35,115 nucleotides of DNA from Anaerolineae bacterium (GTDB taxonomy: Bacteria; Chloroflexota; Anaerolineae; Aggregatilineales; Phototrophicaceae): positions 1-35,115 of the forward strand of contig JAJDZQ010000167.1 in NCBI GenBank assembly GCA_022824565.1, read 5' to 3'. This document shows, one piece after another, positions 24,774 to 33,494 of the stretch. The position numbers and the translations under genes are program-made. How positions within the stretch are numbered: the stretch's first letter is position 1; every line of letters starts with the position of its first letter. The notes under the pieces were generated by a model. It made no database searches. It had not been told where the DNA came from and saw only the letters and a program-made list of their open reading frames with translations.

Positions 24774-24791
24774 TTTGCAGTTCCTTCGCGC

Positions 24792-25286
24792 TTATGACGG
24801 GTCTTCCATATCGGGTATAGAGCGATTGTATGCGCCGGGTTCGACCTGCTGCGGGGTGCTGGCTGCGCCCTCGGCTGGCGAGTCGATCAGCATATCTTTG
24901 GCATAGATGGCATCGCGGCGGTCGGTATAGGACATCTGGTGTTCGTGCCCCAGTTGGATTGCCTCTGTTGGGCAGGCATCTTCGCAATATCCACAGAATA
25001 TGCAGCGCAGCATATTGATTTCATAGGTTTTGGCGAAGCGCTCGCCGGGGCTGTACCGTTCTTCGTCTGTGTTTTCAGCGGCTTCGACCCAGATCGCGTC
25101 GGCTGGGCAGGCGGCGGCACACAGCGAACAGCCGATGCACTTTTCCAAGCCATTTTCATAGCGCCGCAAATGATGACGCCCTTTATATCGTTGATGAAAC
25201 TTCTGCACCTGCTCTGGGTATTGAATCGTAACGGCATCTTCCATCAGATGCTTGGCTGTTGTCTGGAAGCCCTTGATCACATTCAT
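24792..25286 (-). CDS. nuoI: NADH-quinone oxidoreductase subunit I
   Basis: Ferredoxin-like subunit carrying clusters N6a and N6b in the connecting part of the peripheral arm. The 164-residue protein has CIGCSLCAAACP (Cys50, 53, 56, 60) and CIFCGYCEDACP (Cys95, 98, 101, 105). The open frame extends to 25556 over nuoH, but the ATG at 25286 begins the normal family N-terminus (MNVIKGFQTTAKHL) and has AAAGG upstream. The C-terminal tail after about 130 is longer than usual and Pro/Ala-rich. Confidence 0.96.
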   Translation of the reverse strand: MNVIKGFQTTAKHLMEDAVTIQYPEQVQKFHQRYKGRHHLRRYENGLEKCIGCSLCAAACPADAIWVEAAENTDEERYSPGERFAKTYEINMLRCIFCGYCEDACPTEAIQLGHEHQMSYTDRRDAIYAKDMLIDSPAEGAASTPQQVEPGAYNRSIPDMEDPS

Positions 25287-25335
25287 CGTCGCCAACCTTT
25301 GCGTCGTTTGTGGGGATAATCTCTCATGCGGATAG

Positions 25336-26904
25336 TTAGTCACCGGCGCGTTTGATAGCTGTTTCGCTGCTTTGCAGGGCGCGGTCTTCGTCGGGCGTTC
25401 GTCCGAAAGAGGCCATGCCTTCCAACGCGCGCACCTGGAAGCGGATATGCGCCAGCGGGAGCGCCACCAGCATGCCAACCAGATGCACCAGCGCCCAGCC
25501 CAATCCGCGTCTTTCGCCCGTGTAAGCGGGGTCGTCTTCCAGCGGGATGGCAACATCGCTGTCTTGCTGCCGGCTCATCCGTTGCAAAGCCACATAGCCG
25601 AGCAGCAGCGCCAGCACGATTACGACGCCCGAGATGAATGGATAGGCTGTGCCGCCCAGCGCCTCGCCAACCACAACAGCGACCGCCGTCCAAGCCACCG
25701 CCAGCAGCGCCAGCGGGATCATCACTTTCCAGCCAAATTGCATCAGCCGGTCATAACGTATGCGTGGCAGGGTCGCGCGAATCCAGATCATGCCGCAGAG
25801 CATAAGCACGACTTTGATGATGAAAATCAGCGGCGCAAGGATGGGCAATCCATCCATGGGCCACAGATGATAGCCACCAAAGAACATCGCGACCGCCACC
25901 AGGCTTACCGCAATCATGCCCAGGTATTCCGCCATCATAAACAAGGCGAACTTCATGCCGCTGTATTCGGTCATGTAACCCTGCGTGAGTTCTTGCTCGG
26001 CTTCGGTGAGGTCGAAGGGAGCGCGATTGGTTTCTGCCAACAGCGCCAGCAGCAAGACGGCGGCGGCCAGCGGATTTTGGAATACGAACCAGTCCCAAAT
26101 GTTGCGCTGCGCATCGATGATATCGCCCAGCGCCATGCTGCCGACGATCATCACCGGCACCGCCAAGGTCAACGCAAAACTGAGCTCGTAGCTAATCATC
26201 TGCGCCGAAGCCCGCAGCGCGCCCAGCATGGCGTATTTGTTGTCGCTCGACCAGCCAGCCAGCACGACGCCGTAGGTGGCGATGCTCGTGATGGCGACCA
26301 CCCACAATACGCCGACATTGGAATCGATCAATCCTTGTGGCACCTGGAACCAGACATCGCCCAGCTCCGGCGCGAACCAGGGCAACACCAGGTCGGGTCC
26401 CATGGGGATGACAGCCGCGATCATCAATATCGGGATGACCTTGATCATGGGCGCGAGGCGGAAGACCCACTTATCGGCACCCGCGGGCAGCAAATCTTCT
26501 TTGAAAACCAGCTTGACGCCATCGGCAGCCGGCTGCATGAAGCCCAGCGGACCGACGCGATTGGGTCCCACGCGATGCTGCAAGAAAGCCAGCAGACGCC
26601 GTTCCAGCAGAGTCGAATAGGCAAAGCCGGTGACGATGACAAAAGCAAAACCCGCCGCAAAAATGATGGGCCAAAGCCCCGAGCAACCCGCATCGTCTTC
26701 GCATTGGATGACTTTGCCCACGCGCGCTTCGGGATTTAGCAGCATGCCGATCGCGCCCTGGCGTCCGTCCAGGTTGCCCGCTTCGTCAAAGCCGATCCAG
26801 GCAGCGATGGCACCCAGGTTGGCGATGATCAACAAGACAACCAGCAAGGTGATTACCAGTCCACTGACAGCTGCCGCGATGCCCAGCTTTACTTTTAGGC
26901 TCAT
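25336..26904 (-). CDS. nuoH: NADH-quinone oxidoreductase subunit H, extended
   Basis: Membrane subunit forming the quinone chamber and linking it to the pumps. Core motifs: LLERRLLAFLQHRVGPNRVGP (99-119, abbreviated), QPAADGVKLVFKED, AETNRAPFDLTEAEQEL (290-306), TEYSGMKFALFMMAEY and WIRATLPRIRYDRLMQFGWK. Length is 522 against about 325-365 normally. An extra helix (about 8-38) and a loop with Cys68 and Cys74 precede the canonical first helix; by parity this loop is outside. After about residue 415 there are two further helices and a polar tail (EDDPAYTGERR and TPDEDRALQSSE). AAAGGAAA precedes the ATG. Confidence 0.95.
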   Translation of the reverse strand: MSLKVKLGIAAAVSGLVITLLVVLLIIANLGAIAAWIGFDEAGNLDGRQGAIGMLLNPEARVGKVIQCEDDAGCSGLWPIIFAAGFAFVIVTGFAYSTLLERRLLAFLQHRVGPNRVGPLGFMQPAADGVKLVFKEDLLPAGADKWVFRLAPMIKVIPILMIAAVIPMGPDLVLPWFAPELGDVWFQVPQGLIDSNVGVLWVVAITSIATYGVVLAGWSSDNKYAMLGALRASAQMISYELSFALTLAVPVMIVGSMALGDIIDAQRNIWDWFVFQNPLAAAVLLLALLAETNRAPFDLTEAEQELTQGYMTEYSGMKFALFMMAEYLGMIAVSLVAVAMFFGGYHLWPMDGLPILAPLIFIIKVVLMLCGMIWIRATLPRIRYDRLMQFGWKVMIPLALLAVAWTAVAVVVGEALGGTAYPFISGVVIVLALLLGYVALQRMSRQQDSDVAIPLEDDPAYTGERRGLGWALVHLVGMLVALPLAHIRFQVRALEGMASFGRTPDEDRALQSSETAIKRAGD

Positions 26905-26925
26905 ACTAGGTTTCCTTTGCCATCA

Positions 26926-29457
26926 TCAGCGGGCCGCCAGCGCATCTGCCACACGGCTGACCGTGCCGACGCTTGCGGACAAGGGCACAGCTGCGTCGGT
27001 CAAATGGCGCGGCAAAGCCAGTCCGCCCGCCGCTACCTCGCTGCTCACCGATGCGCGCACCCGCACTTTCGACTCGCCAGCGGCAATCTCAATGAGTTCG
27101 CCATCAATGATGCCAGCCGCTGCGGCATCGTCAGGATGGATCAACGCGTAGGGACTTAGTATGCGCTGCTCGACCAGCAAGCTCGGGCGGAAACTGCGCT
27201 GGCGATTGTACAAACGGGTGATGGGCATGACGAGCAGCTCGCCTTCGCCAGCCCGCAGCCCTGCGCTATCGGCAATATCGGTTGTCTGCACAACTGTGCC
27301 GCTGTCGGCCGCCGTGGGGATTTGCAAGCCGATGCCGCCGTGATTGGTATAGGCCGTGCCGCCATAATACAGGTCGCGGCCACCCACATCCGGGAATTGC
27401 CGTTCGGTCTTTGCTAGCGCCCGATAGTCTGCGCCCTGAAAAGCAGCGACTGACCTGCTCAATTCCAGCATAAGGGCCGCGGCTGAAGGTTTTTGGTTGG
27501 CGATGCCGGCCTGCTGGCTGATGCCGCCAAAGAGCTTCCAGGCGGGCAGCGCCTGCCCCATGGGTCCCTGCGCGGTATAGAAGCGTTGCACGCGCCGTTC
27601 GCCATTGACAAAACTGCCATCGCGCTCGGCAAAAGACTGCAGCGGCAAAATAAAATCGGCGCGCTGGGAGATGCCATCGTCAAAAAGCCCGGCATATATG
27701 ATCGTTTCCACCTGGCTCAACCATTGCTGCGCGGTCGGATCGTCGTCCAGCAACTCGGCCTGCGCGACAATCAAGACGCGCGGTGGCTCTTGCCTGATGT
27801 TCAACGTCGATTGCGGGGAGAAGCCGAGGTAATGCAAACCCAGGCCATTGGCGCCCGGCAGCGGCGAAAGCAAGCCGTTATTGGCGCGGCCTGTGTGTCC
27901 GCTCTCGACCAAGAAGTTGGCGGCTGCGGCGGCCAGCGCTTCGCTTCCGGCCAGGCTCAGCCCTTCCGCGCCAGCCACAATGACCAGATTCTCGGCGCTG
28001 GACAGCCGTTCCGCAATGTGCGGATGCGTATTTTGCAGGTCGCGCATGACCGAGACAGCTGCGCCCGGCGCATAACGGATGGCATCGCCTTCGACAACCT
28101 TGTCATTGCGCGCGCCTTGCACAGCAAAGTCTTCCAGCCGCGTGTCGCGCGCATTCGCCACCACCAGGTATGCGCCGCGGTCTTGCGCCTGTTTCAAGCG
28201 CAGACGCCAGATCGGCACTTCTTCTTCCAGGTCGCAGGCGATGACCAGAATTGCGTCGCCCCTGCCCAATTCGCTCAGGTTCGTGCCCGCGCCGACACCG
28301 ACTTGCTGCAAATGCGGAGCCGCGCCGTGCGTGGGGGGCCAGGCGCCCAGCCGGTCTGCGCCGACGCCTTCCAGCAACTGTCGCAGCGCCCACAGATCTT
28401 CGTTGGACAGGCCGCTGCCAGCGATCGCCGCGACATCGCCATCTGCGCCCTGCACTGTCGCCGCCATGGCCGCGATGGCTGCTTCCCAGTTGGAGTTTCG
28501 CAATGTGCCGCCGGTGCGCATTTGTGGCTGCTGCAAGCGATCTTCTGCCCGCGTGAAGTGATGCCCAAAGCGCGTTTTGTCGCTGATCCAAATCTCGTTT
28601 ACCCATTCGTTCTGGCGCGGCATGACCCGTTTAATCATGGCTTTGCCGCCAAAATCGCGATCGAGGCGCATGCTCAAGCTGATATTTTCGCCAGCTGCAT
28701 CCCAAGGCGAGATGCTGGGCACTTCGTTGAGCTCCCACGGGCGCGCGCCAAAGCGAAAATCGGCGGTGGTCAGGGCACCGACCGGGCAAATATCGGTGGT
28801 GTTGCCGCTGAAGTAGGTGTCGAAGCCAGGATCGGAATGGGTGATGATTTGCAAGCGGCGTCCGCGTTCATGAAATGCCAGCACATCGTCGCCGACCACT
28901 TCGTCCTGGAAGCGCACACAACGGGCGCACTGAATGCAACGTTCGCGGTCGAGGAAGATCAGATCGCCCAGCGGGTAGTGTTTTTCCAGCAATTGCTTGT
29001 CTTCGAAGTACATGCGGCTGGCTTGGGGACCATGGCGCATGGTCAAGTTCTGCAGCGGGCATTCGCCGCCCTTGTCGCAGATTGGGCAATCCAGAGGATG
29101 GCTGCTGAGCAAGAATTCCAGCACATCGTTGCGCGCGTCGATGACCTGCTGCGTGTTGGTCTTGATGTGCATGCCAGCGCTGACGGTGGTGGTGCAAGCG
29201 GTTTGCAGCTTGGGGAAGTAGCGGATTTGCAGGCTGCCATCGTCGTTGCGCAGCAAGTCGCCAGTCGCGCGATCGCGCCCGGGCGTACCCAGCTCGACCA
29301 GGCACATGCGGCACATGCCGACCGGGTCCATCTTCGGGTGGTAGCAGAAGACGGGGATATCGTTGCCGGCCTTCCATTTGGCGGCATCCACCAGATTTGC
29401 GCCAGCCGCCACTTCATAATCTTGCCCATCAATATTGATGGTCACTGTGTCGGACAT
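26926..29457 (-). CDS. nuoG: NADH-quinone oxidoreductase subunit G
   Basis: Large iron-sulfur subunit of the peripheral arm (843 residues). N1b: Cys38, 49, 52, 88; N5: His120, Cys124, 127, 133; N4: Cys174, 177, 180, 224. The region that holds extra cluster N7 in some bacteria reads VPSISPWDAAGENIS (247-260) with no Cys, so N7 is absent. A degenerate molybdopterin-oxidoreductase-like domain follows (about 240-840), with YDDGISQRADFILPL-type residues and a terminal molydopterin-dinucleotide-like beta domain (SPYALIHPDDAAAAGI). Its ATG directly follows the TAA of the upstream TPR gene, implying coupling. Confidence 0.96.
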   Translation of the reverse strand: MSDTVTINIDGQDYEVAAGANLVDAAKWKAGNDIPVFCYHPKMDPVGMCRMCLVELGTPGRDRATGDLLRNDDGSLQIRYFPKLQTACTTTVSAGMHIKTNTQQVIDARNDVLEFLLSSHPLDCPICDKGGECPLQNLTMRHGPQASRMYFEDKQLLEKHYPLGDLIFLDRERCIQCARCVRFQDEVVGDDVLAFHERGRRLQIITHSDPGFDTYFSGNTTDICPVGALTTADFRFGARPWELNEVPSISPWDAAGENISLSMRLDRDFGGKAMIKRVMPRQNEWVNEIWISDKTRFGHHFTRAEDRLQQPQMRTGGTLRNSNWEAAIAAMAATVQGADGDVAAIAGSGLSNEDLWALRQLLEGVGADRLGAWPPTHGAAPHLQQVGVGAGTNLSELGRGDAILVIACDLEEEVPIWRLRLKQAQDRGAYLVVANARDTRLEDFAVQGARNDKVVEGDAIRYAPGAAVSVMRDLQNTHPHIAERLSSAENLVIVAGAEGLSLAGSEALAAAAANFLVESGHTGRANNGLLSPLPGANGLGLHYLGFSPQSTLNIRQEPPRVLIVAQAELLDDDPTAQQWLSQVETIIYAGLFDDGISQRADFILPLQSFAERDGSFVNGERRVQRFYTAQGPMGQALPAWKLFGGISQQAGIANQKPSAAALMLELSRSVAAFQGADYRALAKTERQFPDVGGRDLYYGGTAYTNHGGIGLQIPTAADSGTVVQTTDIADSAGLRAGEGELLVMPITRLYNRQRSFRPSLLVEQRILSPYALIHPDDAAAAGIIDGELIEIAAGESKVRVRASVSSEVAAGGLALPRHLTDAAVPLSASVGTVSRVADALAAR

Positions 29458-29802
29458 TTATGCCTCCGCATGGGTCGCAGTCGCAGCCGGCAGATGGCGC
29501 GCCACAACTTCCAGTCCAAAGAGCGCTCGGTCGCGCATGACTTGTTCTTCAATCAGCCAGCCAGCCCGCACATCCAGCGACTCGCCCATGCGCAACGCAG
29601 CGTCAAAGTCGGCGCGCGCACGCTGGTAGTCGCGCCGCTGCAGCAGCATCTCGCCACGCAAAACATGCAAGGTGGCGTTCTCGGGCTGCGTGGCGATGGT
29701 CTCGTTTAGCAGGCGATATCGCCCGAAGAAGTCGCGCTCCTTCTGCAAAGACGAGCGAAACAATGCGCCCGGCAACACCTGCAACAGTCGCTTCAAGTTC
29801 AT
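29458..29802 (-). CDS. Small TPR-like protein between nuoF and nuoG
   Basis: A 114-residue protein not part of canonical complex I. It is helical; residues about 43-76 (ATLHVLRGEMLLQRRDYQ and RARADFDAALRMGES) fit one TPR repeat, with flanking helices that may form incomplete repeats. No signal peptide or metal motif. It starts three bases after the nuoF stop, and its TAA is followed immediately by the nuoG ATG (TAAATG), so the three genes are tightly coupled. A role in assembly or as an accessory subunit of the NADH-dehydrogenase module is a reasonable inference, not shown. Confidence 0.82.
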   Translation of the reverse strand: MNLKRLLQVLPGALFRSSLQKERDFFGRYRLLNETIATQPENATLHVLRGEMLLQRRDYQRARADFDAALRMGESLDVRAGWLIEEQVMRDRALFGLEVVARHLPAATATHAEA

Positions 29803-29805
29803 CGG

Positions 29806-31056
29806 TTAGACCTGCACATGCTGGGCAAAATCATCGGGAAAGTGGCGGATGGTATGGATAATCGGGTTGGCGGCGAAATCGCCCAATGCGCAGAGAGTCG
29901 TGCCCGCCATATTTTCTGCGACATCGGCGATGCGCTTGACATCGTCGGCTGTGCCGCGTCCATCCAAAATGCGGTCGATCACCTTGTCCAGCCAATATGT
30001 GCCTTCGCGGCAGGGTGTGCATTTGCCGCAGCTTTCGTGCTTGAAGAATTTGGTCACTTTGGAAGCGACCCAGGTCATATCGACCGTTTCATCCATGATG
30101 ATGATAGACGCCGAGCCGATGATTGTGCCGATGCCCGCGCAATCTTCATAACTCATGCGCGTATCGAGCACCTCGTCGGTCAAGGGCACGATGGGACCAG
30201 AGCCACCCGAGGGCAGCATGGCTTTGAACGGGCGGTCGTCGTGCAAGGGTCCGCCAGCCTGTTCATAAAGCAGTTCGCGGAAGGTCGTGCCCATAGGCAG
30301 TTCATAATTGCCCGGCCGCTTGACATGCCCGCTGACGCAATAGATTTTGTTGCCGGCGCTCTGCTCGGTGCCGATGGCTTTGAACGCGTCTGCGCCCTCG
30401 GTCATGATGAAAGGCACATTGGCCAGGGTCTCGACATTATTGACGACGGTGGCTTCTTTGTACAAGCCGCCGCCTTTCTGGGCCGGGAATGGCGGCCGCA
30501 CGCGGGGCTGCCCCAGATAGCCCTCCAGGCTGTTGAGCAAGGCGCTTTCTTCGCCACAGATATAGGCGCCCGCGCCGAGGTGCGTGTAGACTTCACAATC
30601 GTAGCCCGAGCCGAGGATATTTTGCCCGACCAGGTTTTTCTCGCGCATGGCTTCGATGCAGGCATCCAACTGGTCGCCGATATCCCAGAATTCGCCGCGC
30701 AGGTAGATGTAGACGGCTTTGGCCTGGATGGCATAGGCGCAAATCAAAGAGCCTTCGATCAGCTGATACGGGTTCTCTTCCATGATTTCGCGGTCTTTGA
30801 ACGTGCCGGTTTCGCTTTCGTCGGCGTTGACCGTGACATATTTAATCGGCTCGTGCTGGGGGATGAAGCTCCATTTGACGCCAGTGGGGAAGCCCGCCCC
30901 GCCGCGGCCGCGCAACCCAGAGGCTTTGACGACATCAATGACCTCGGCTGGCGTCATGGCCAGCGATTTGCGCAGCCCTGCGAAGCCGCCGTGCGCTTCA
31001 TAGACTTCCAGCTGCTTGATATTGGGGATATCGCGTCCACGCAGGAGAATGTGCAT
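29806..31056 (-). CDS. nuoF: NADH-quinone oxidoreductase subunit F
   Basis: FMN- and NADH-binding subunit where electrons enter complex I. The 416-residue product has SGLRGRGGAGFPTGVKW (46-62) for NADH/FMN, the second glycine-rich GAGAYICGEESALLNSLEG (161-179), and cluster N3 ligands Cys343, 346, 349 (SCGKCTPCREG) and Cys389. Length is normal. It begins 27 nt after nuoE and precedes the small TPR gene by three bases. Confidence 0.98.
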   Translation of the reverse strand: MHILLRGRDIPNIKQLEVYEAHGGFAGLRKSLAMTPAEVIDVVKASGLRGRGGAGFPTGVKWSFIPQHEPIKYVTVNADESETGTFKDREIMEENPYQLIEGSLICAYAIQAKAVYIYLRGEFWDIGDQLDACIEAMREKNLVGQNILGSGYDCEVYTHLGAGAYICGEESALLNSLEGYLGQPRVRPPFPAQKGGGLYKEATVVNNVETLANVPFIMTEGADAFKAIGTEQSAGNKIYCVSGHVKRPGNYELPMGTTFRELLYEQAGGPLHDDRPFKAMLPSGGSGPIVPLTDEVLDTRMSYEDCAGIGTIIGSASIIIMDETVDMTWVASKVTKFFKHESCGKCTPCREGTYWLDKVIDRILDGRGTADDVKRIADVAENMAGTTLCALGDFAANPIIHTIRHFPDDFAQHVQV

Positions 31057-31083
31057 GGTTGGCTGTGCTCCTTCGCCCGTCGG

Positions 31084-31578
31084 CTAGCCGCGCCCGTTCG
31101 CTTCGCTGCGCCACTTCGCCAATAGCTGGCGCATTTTGTTTTGGTCGAGCTCTTCTACATAACGAAAATTGCATTGCAACATGGGCGCTTTGTCACAAGC
31201 CGCCAGGCACATGACATGCTCGACGGTGAACAAGCCATCGTCTGTGGTGCCGCCCTCGGCAACGCCCAGTTCGTCTTTCAGCCAGGCATGAAAAACATCA
31301 GCGCCTTGCAACGCGCAAGGCAGGTCGGTGCAAACTTGCAGCCAATACTTGCCTTTGGGCTTCTCGCTGTACATGGTATAGAAGCCCGCGATGGATTTGA
31401 CCTGGGTGGGATCGAGGTTGAGGAGCTGCGCGACCTCGCCGATGCCCTCGCTATTGACCCAGCCATATTCTTCCTGCGCGATGTAGAGCAGCGGCATGAC
31501 AGCCGAACGTTTGGTTTCGTATTTAGCCAGATGCCGCTCGATGCGCGCCGCATACTTCGGGTTGCCGATGATCGCCAT
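31084..31578 (-). CDS. nuoE: NADH-quinone oxidoreductase subunit E
   Basis: Thioredoxin-like subunit binding the [2Fe-2S] cluster N1a. The 164-residue product has Cys83 and Cys88 (VCTDLPCAL) and Cys124 and Cys128 (MCLAACDKAP). The open frame extends to 31623, but the ATG at 31578 has GAAGGAAGG just upstream and gives the normal N-terminus MAIIGNPKYAARIERH. It lies between nuoD and nuoF. Confidence 0.97.
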   Translation of the reverse strand: MAIIGNPKYAARIERHLAKYETKRSAVMPLLYIAQEEYGWVNSEGIGEVAQLLNLDPTQVKSIAGFYTMYSEKPKGKYWLQVCTDLPCALQGADVFHAWLKDELGVAEGGTTDDGLFTVEHVMCLAACDKAPMLQCNFRYVEELDQNKMRQLLAKWRSEANGRG

Positions 31579-31610
31579 GTGCCTTCCTTCGTCCGTCGCT
31601 CCAGCGCCAG

Positions 31611-32885
31611 CTAGCGGTCGCAATCGCCCAGCACGATATCCACGCTGCCGATGATGGCAACCATATCCGCCAGCAGATAGCCTTTCGAAACGACAGGCAG
31701 CGCGCTGATGTGCATGAATGAGGGCGTTTTGAAATGAACGCGGCGCGGTTTGTTTGCGCCTGTGCCATGGATATAGCAGCCGATTTCGCCGCGCGGACTT
31801 TCGATGGCGCTGTAGATTTCGTCATCCGGCGCATCATAGCCATAGGTCCACAATTTGAAGTGGTGGATGACGGCTTCCATGCTCTGCCCCAGCTCACTGC
31901 GCAGGGGCGGACAATATTTGCGGTTTTCCGAGCGGGTCGGTCCTTGCGTCCGCTCCAGCCGAGCAAGCGCCTGTTGCAAGATTTTGAGGCTTTCGCGGAA
32001 TTCGTGAATGCGTATCAAGTAGCGGTCATAGACATCGCCATGTTCGCCCAGCGGCACATTGAAGTCATAGGTTTCATAGCCGCTGTAGGGTTGGGCTTTG
32101 CGCAGGTCCCAGTTGACGCCACTGCCGCGCAGGGCTGGGCCTGTCATGCCATAAGCCAGCGCGACATCTGGCTCGACCACGCCAACGCCTTGCGAGCGGT
32201 CTTTCCAGATTGGGTTCTGCGTCAGCAACGCTTCATAATCATCGACTTTGTAGGGGAAGTCTGCCAGGAATTGCTTCAATGTCGGCAGAAATTCGGCTGG
32301 CACATCGCGCCAGACGCCGCCGGGGCGAATGTAGCTGCTCATCATGCGCTGCCCAGAGAGCATCTCGAACATGCCGAGGATGCGTTCGCGCTCGCGAAAG
32401 GCATAGAGCAGCACGCTCATCGCGCCCATATCAATCGCGTGTGTGCCCAGCCAAACCAGGTGACTGGCACAGCGCGCCAATTCCAGACAGACGACGCGGA
32501 TGATCTGCCCGCGTTCGGGCACATCCAGGTCGAGCAATTTCTCGACAGCCGCCGCATACGCCATGTTGTTGGACATGGGCGACAGGTAATCCATGCGGTC
32601 GGTGAGCGGGACGGCTTTTTCGTAGCTCTTGTCTTCGATAGATTTTTCGATGCCGGTATGCAAGAAGCCGATATCGGGCAGGCAGGTGACGATTTGCTCG
32701 CCATCCAGTTCCAGCAGCAGGCGCAAGACTCCATGTGTGCTGGGATGATGCGGACCCATATTCAGCAGCATGGTATCGCCGCTGACAGCGCGCTCGGTAA
32801 CCAGTCCGCGCAACTGCTCGAGGTTGCCTTCCCAGCGGCGCTGTTCTTCGAGCGATGCCTCTTGTGATGGTGCTGCGACTGCCAT
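31611..32885 (-). CDS. nuoD: NADH-quinone oxidoreductase subunit D
   Basis: 49-kDa-type subunit that forms the quinone-binding site with NuoB. The 424-residue protein has NMGPHHPSTHG with His47 and Tyr100 in DRMDYLSPMSNN, the residues that contact quinone in other complexes, and a C-terminal IVLGDCDR in place of the usual GEVDR-type end. About 35 N-terminal residues precede the core. It starts 11 nt after nuoC and is a separate gene, unlike the fused nuoCD of enterobacteria. Confidence 0.97.
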   Translation of the reverse strand: MAVAAPSQEASLEEQRRWEGNLEQLRGLVTERAVSGDTMLLNMGPHHPSTHGVLRLLLELDGEQIVTCLPDIGFLHTGIEKSIEDKSYEKAVPLTDRMDYLSPMSNNMAYAAAVEKLLDLDVPERGQIIRVVCLELARCASHLVWLGTHAIDMGAMSVLLYAFRERERILGMFEMLSGQRMMSSYIRPGGVWRDVPAEFLPTLKQFLADFPYKVDDYEALLTQNPIWKDRSQGVGVVEPDVALAYGMTGPALRGSGVNWDLRKAQPYSGYETYDFNVPLGEHGDVYDRYLIRIHEFRESLKILQQALARLERTQGPTRSENRKYCPPLRSELGQSMEAVIHHFKLWTYGYDAPDDEIYSAIESPRGEIGCYIHGTGANKPRRVHFKTPSFMHISALPVVSKGYLLADMVAIIGSVDIVLGDCDR

Positions 32886-32896
32886 AGCGACCTCGT

Positions 32897-33466
32897 TTAG
32901 TCCTTGGCGAAAGGCTTGTGCGCATGGATTTCTTCGACATTAAAGGAGAAAGCCACGGTCTCCTTGCCCAGCGGATAATCGCGCCGGTGCGGGTGGCCGT
33001 GCCAGTCTTCGGGCATCAACAAACGCCGCGGGTCTGGATGATCGTCAAAAGCGATGCCCATCATATCGGCGATCTCGCGCTCCAGCCAATTCGCCGCGGG
33101 GAAGACGACCGTGCCAGATGGCAAGCGCGGATCATCGGCGGGGGCGAAAGCTTTTATGCGCAGGCGCCGGTTGTAGAGCATGGACAAGATGTGATAGCAG
33201 ACGCCATAGCGTTCGGGGCGATAGTCGCTTTGGCTGCCATCGTAGGCAGCGCCAAAATCGTCCGGGTAATAATCAACCGCGCTGACATCGGAGAGCATGT
33301 TGTAGACCAGGCCCGGGCTGGCGCGGAAGAAGCCCAGCAATTCTGGCAGGCGAGCCGCTGCGACCACCAAGGTCGTTTCGCCGCGAAAATGCTTGACATG
33401 CAAGATAGCGTCGCCAAAAGCATCTCGCGCCGCTTGCACCGGGTCTCTCGCCGCTGGGATCTCCAT
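32897..33466 (-). CDS. nuoC: NADH-quinone oxidoreductase subunit C
   Basis: 30-kDa-type peripheral subunit supporting NuoD and NuoI, without cofactors. The 189-residue protein has the family region REIADMMGIAFDDHPDPRR followed by PEDWHGHPHRRDYPLG. The open frame includes two TTG codons upstream, but AAGAAGGAAG is six bases before the ATG at 33466, so I use that start. It follows nuoB after 28 nt. Confidence 0.96.
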   Translation of the reverse strand: MEIPAARDPVQAARDAFGDAILHVKHFRGETTLVVAAARLPELLGFFRASPGLVYNMLSDVSAVDYYPDDFGAAYDGSQSDYRPERYGVCYHILSMLYNRRLRIKAFAPADDPRLPSGTVVFPAANWLEREIADMMGIAFDDHPDPRRLLMPEDWHGHPHRRDYPLGKETVAFSFNVEEIHAHKPFAKD

Positions 33467-33494
33467 CAACAACTTCCTTCTTTGCGCCTTGTGC

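Noticed and set aside
25287-25556. N-terminal extension of the nuoI reading frame
   Set aside because: It lies over nuoH codons and does not resemble NuoI.
25372-26739. 455-codon plus-strand ORF
   Set aside because: Antisense to nuoH, very rich in His/Gln/Arg; not protein-like.
27493-29709. 738-codon plus-strand ORF
   Set aside because: Antisense to nuoG and the TPR gene; no family features despite its length.
29818-31125. 435-codon plus-strand ORF
   Set aside because: Antisense to nuoF.
31734-32867. 377-codon plus-strand ORF
   Set aside because: Antisense to nuoD.
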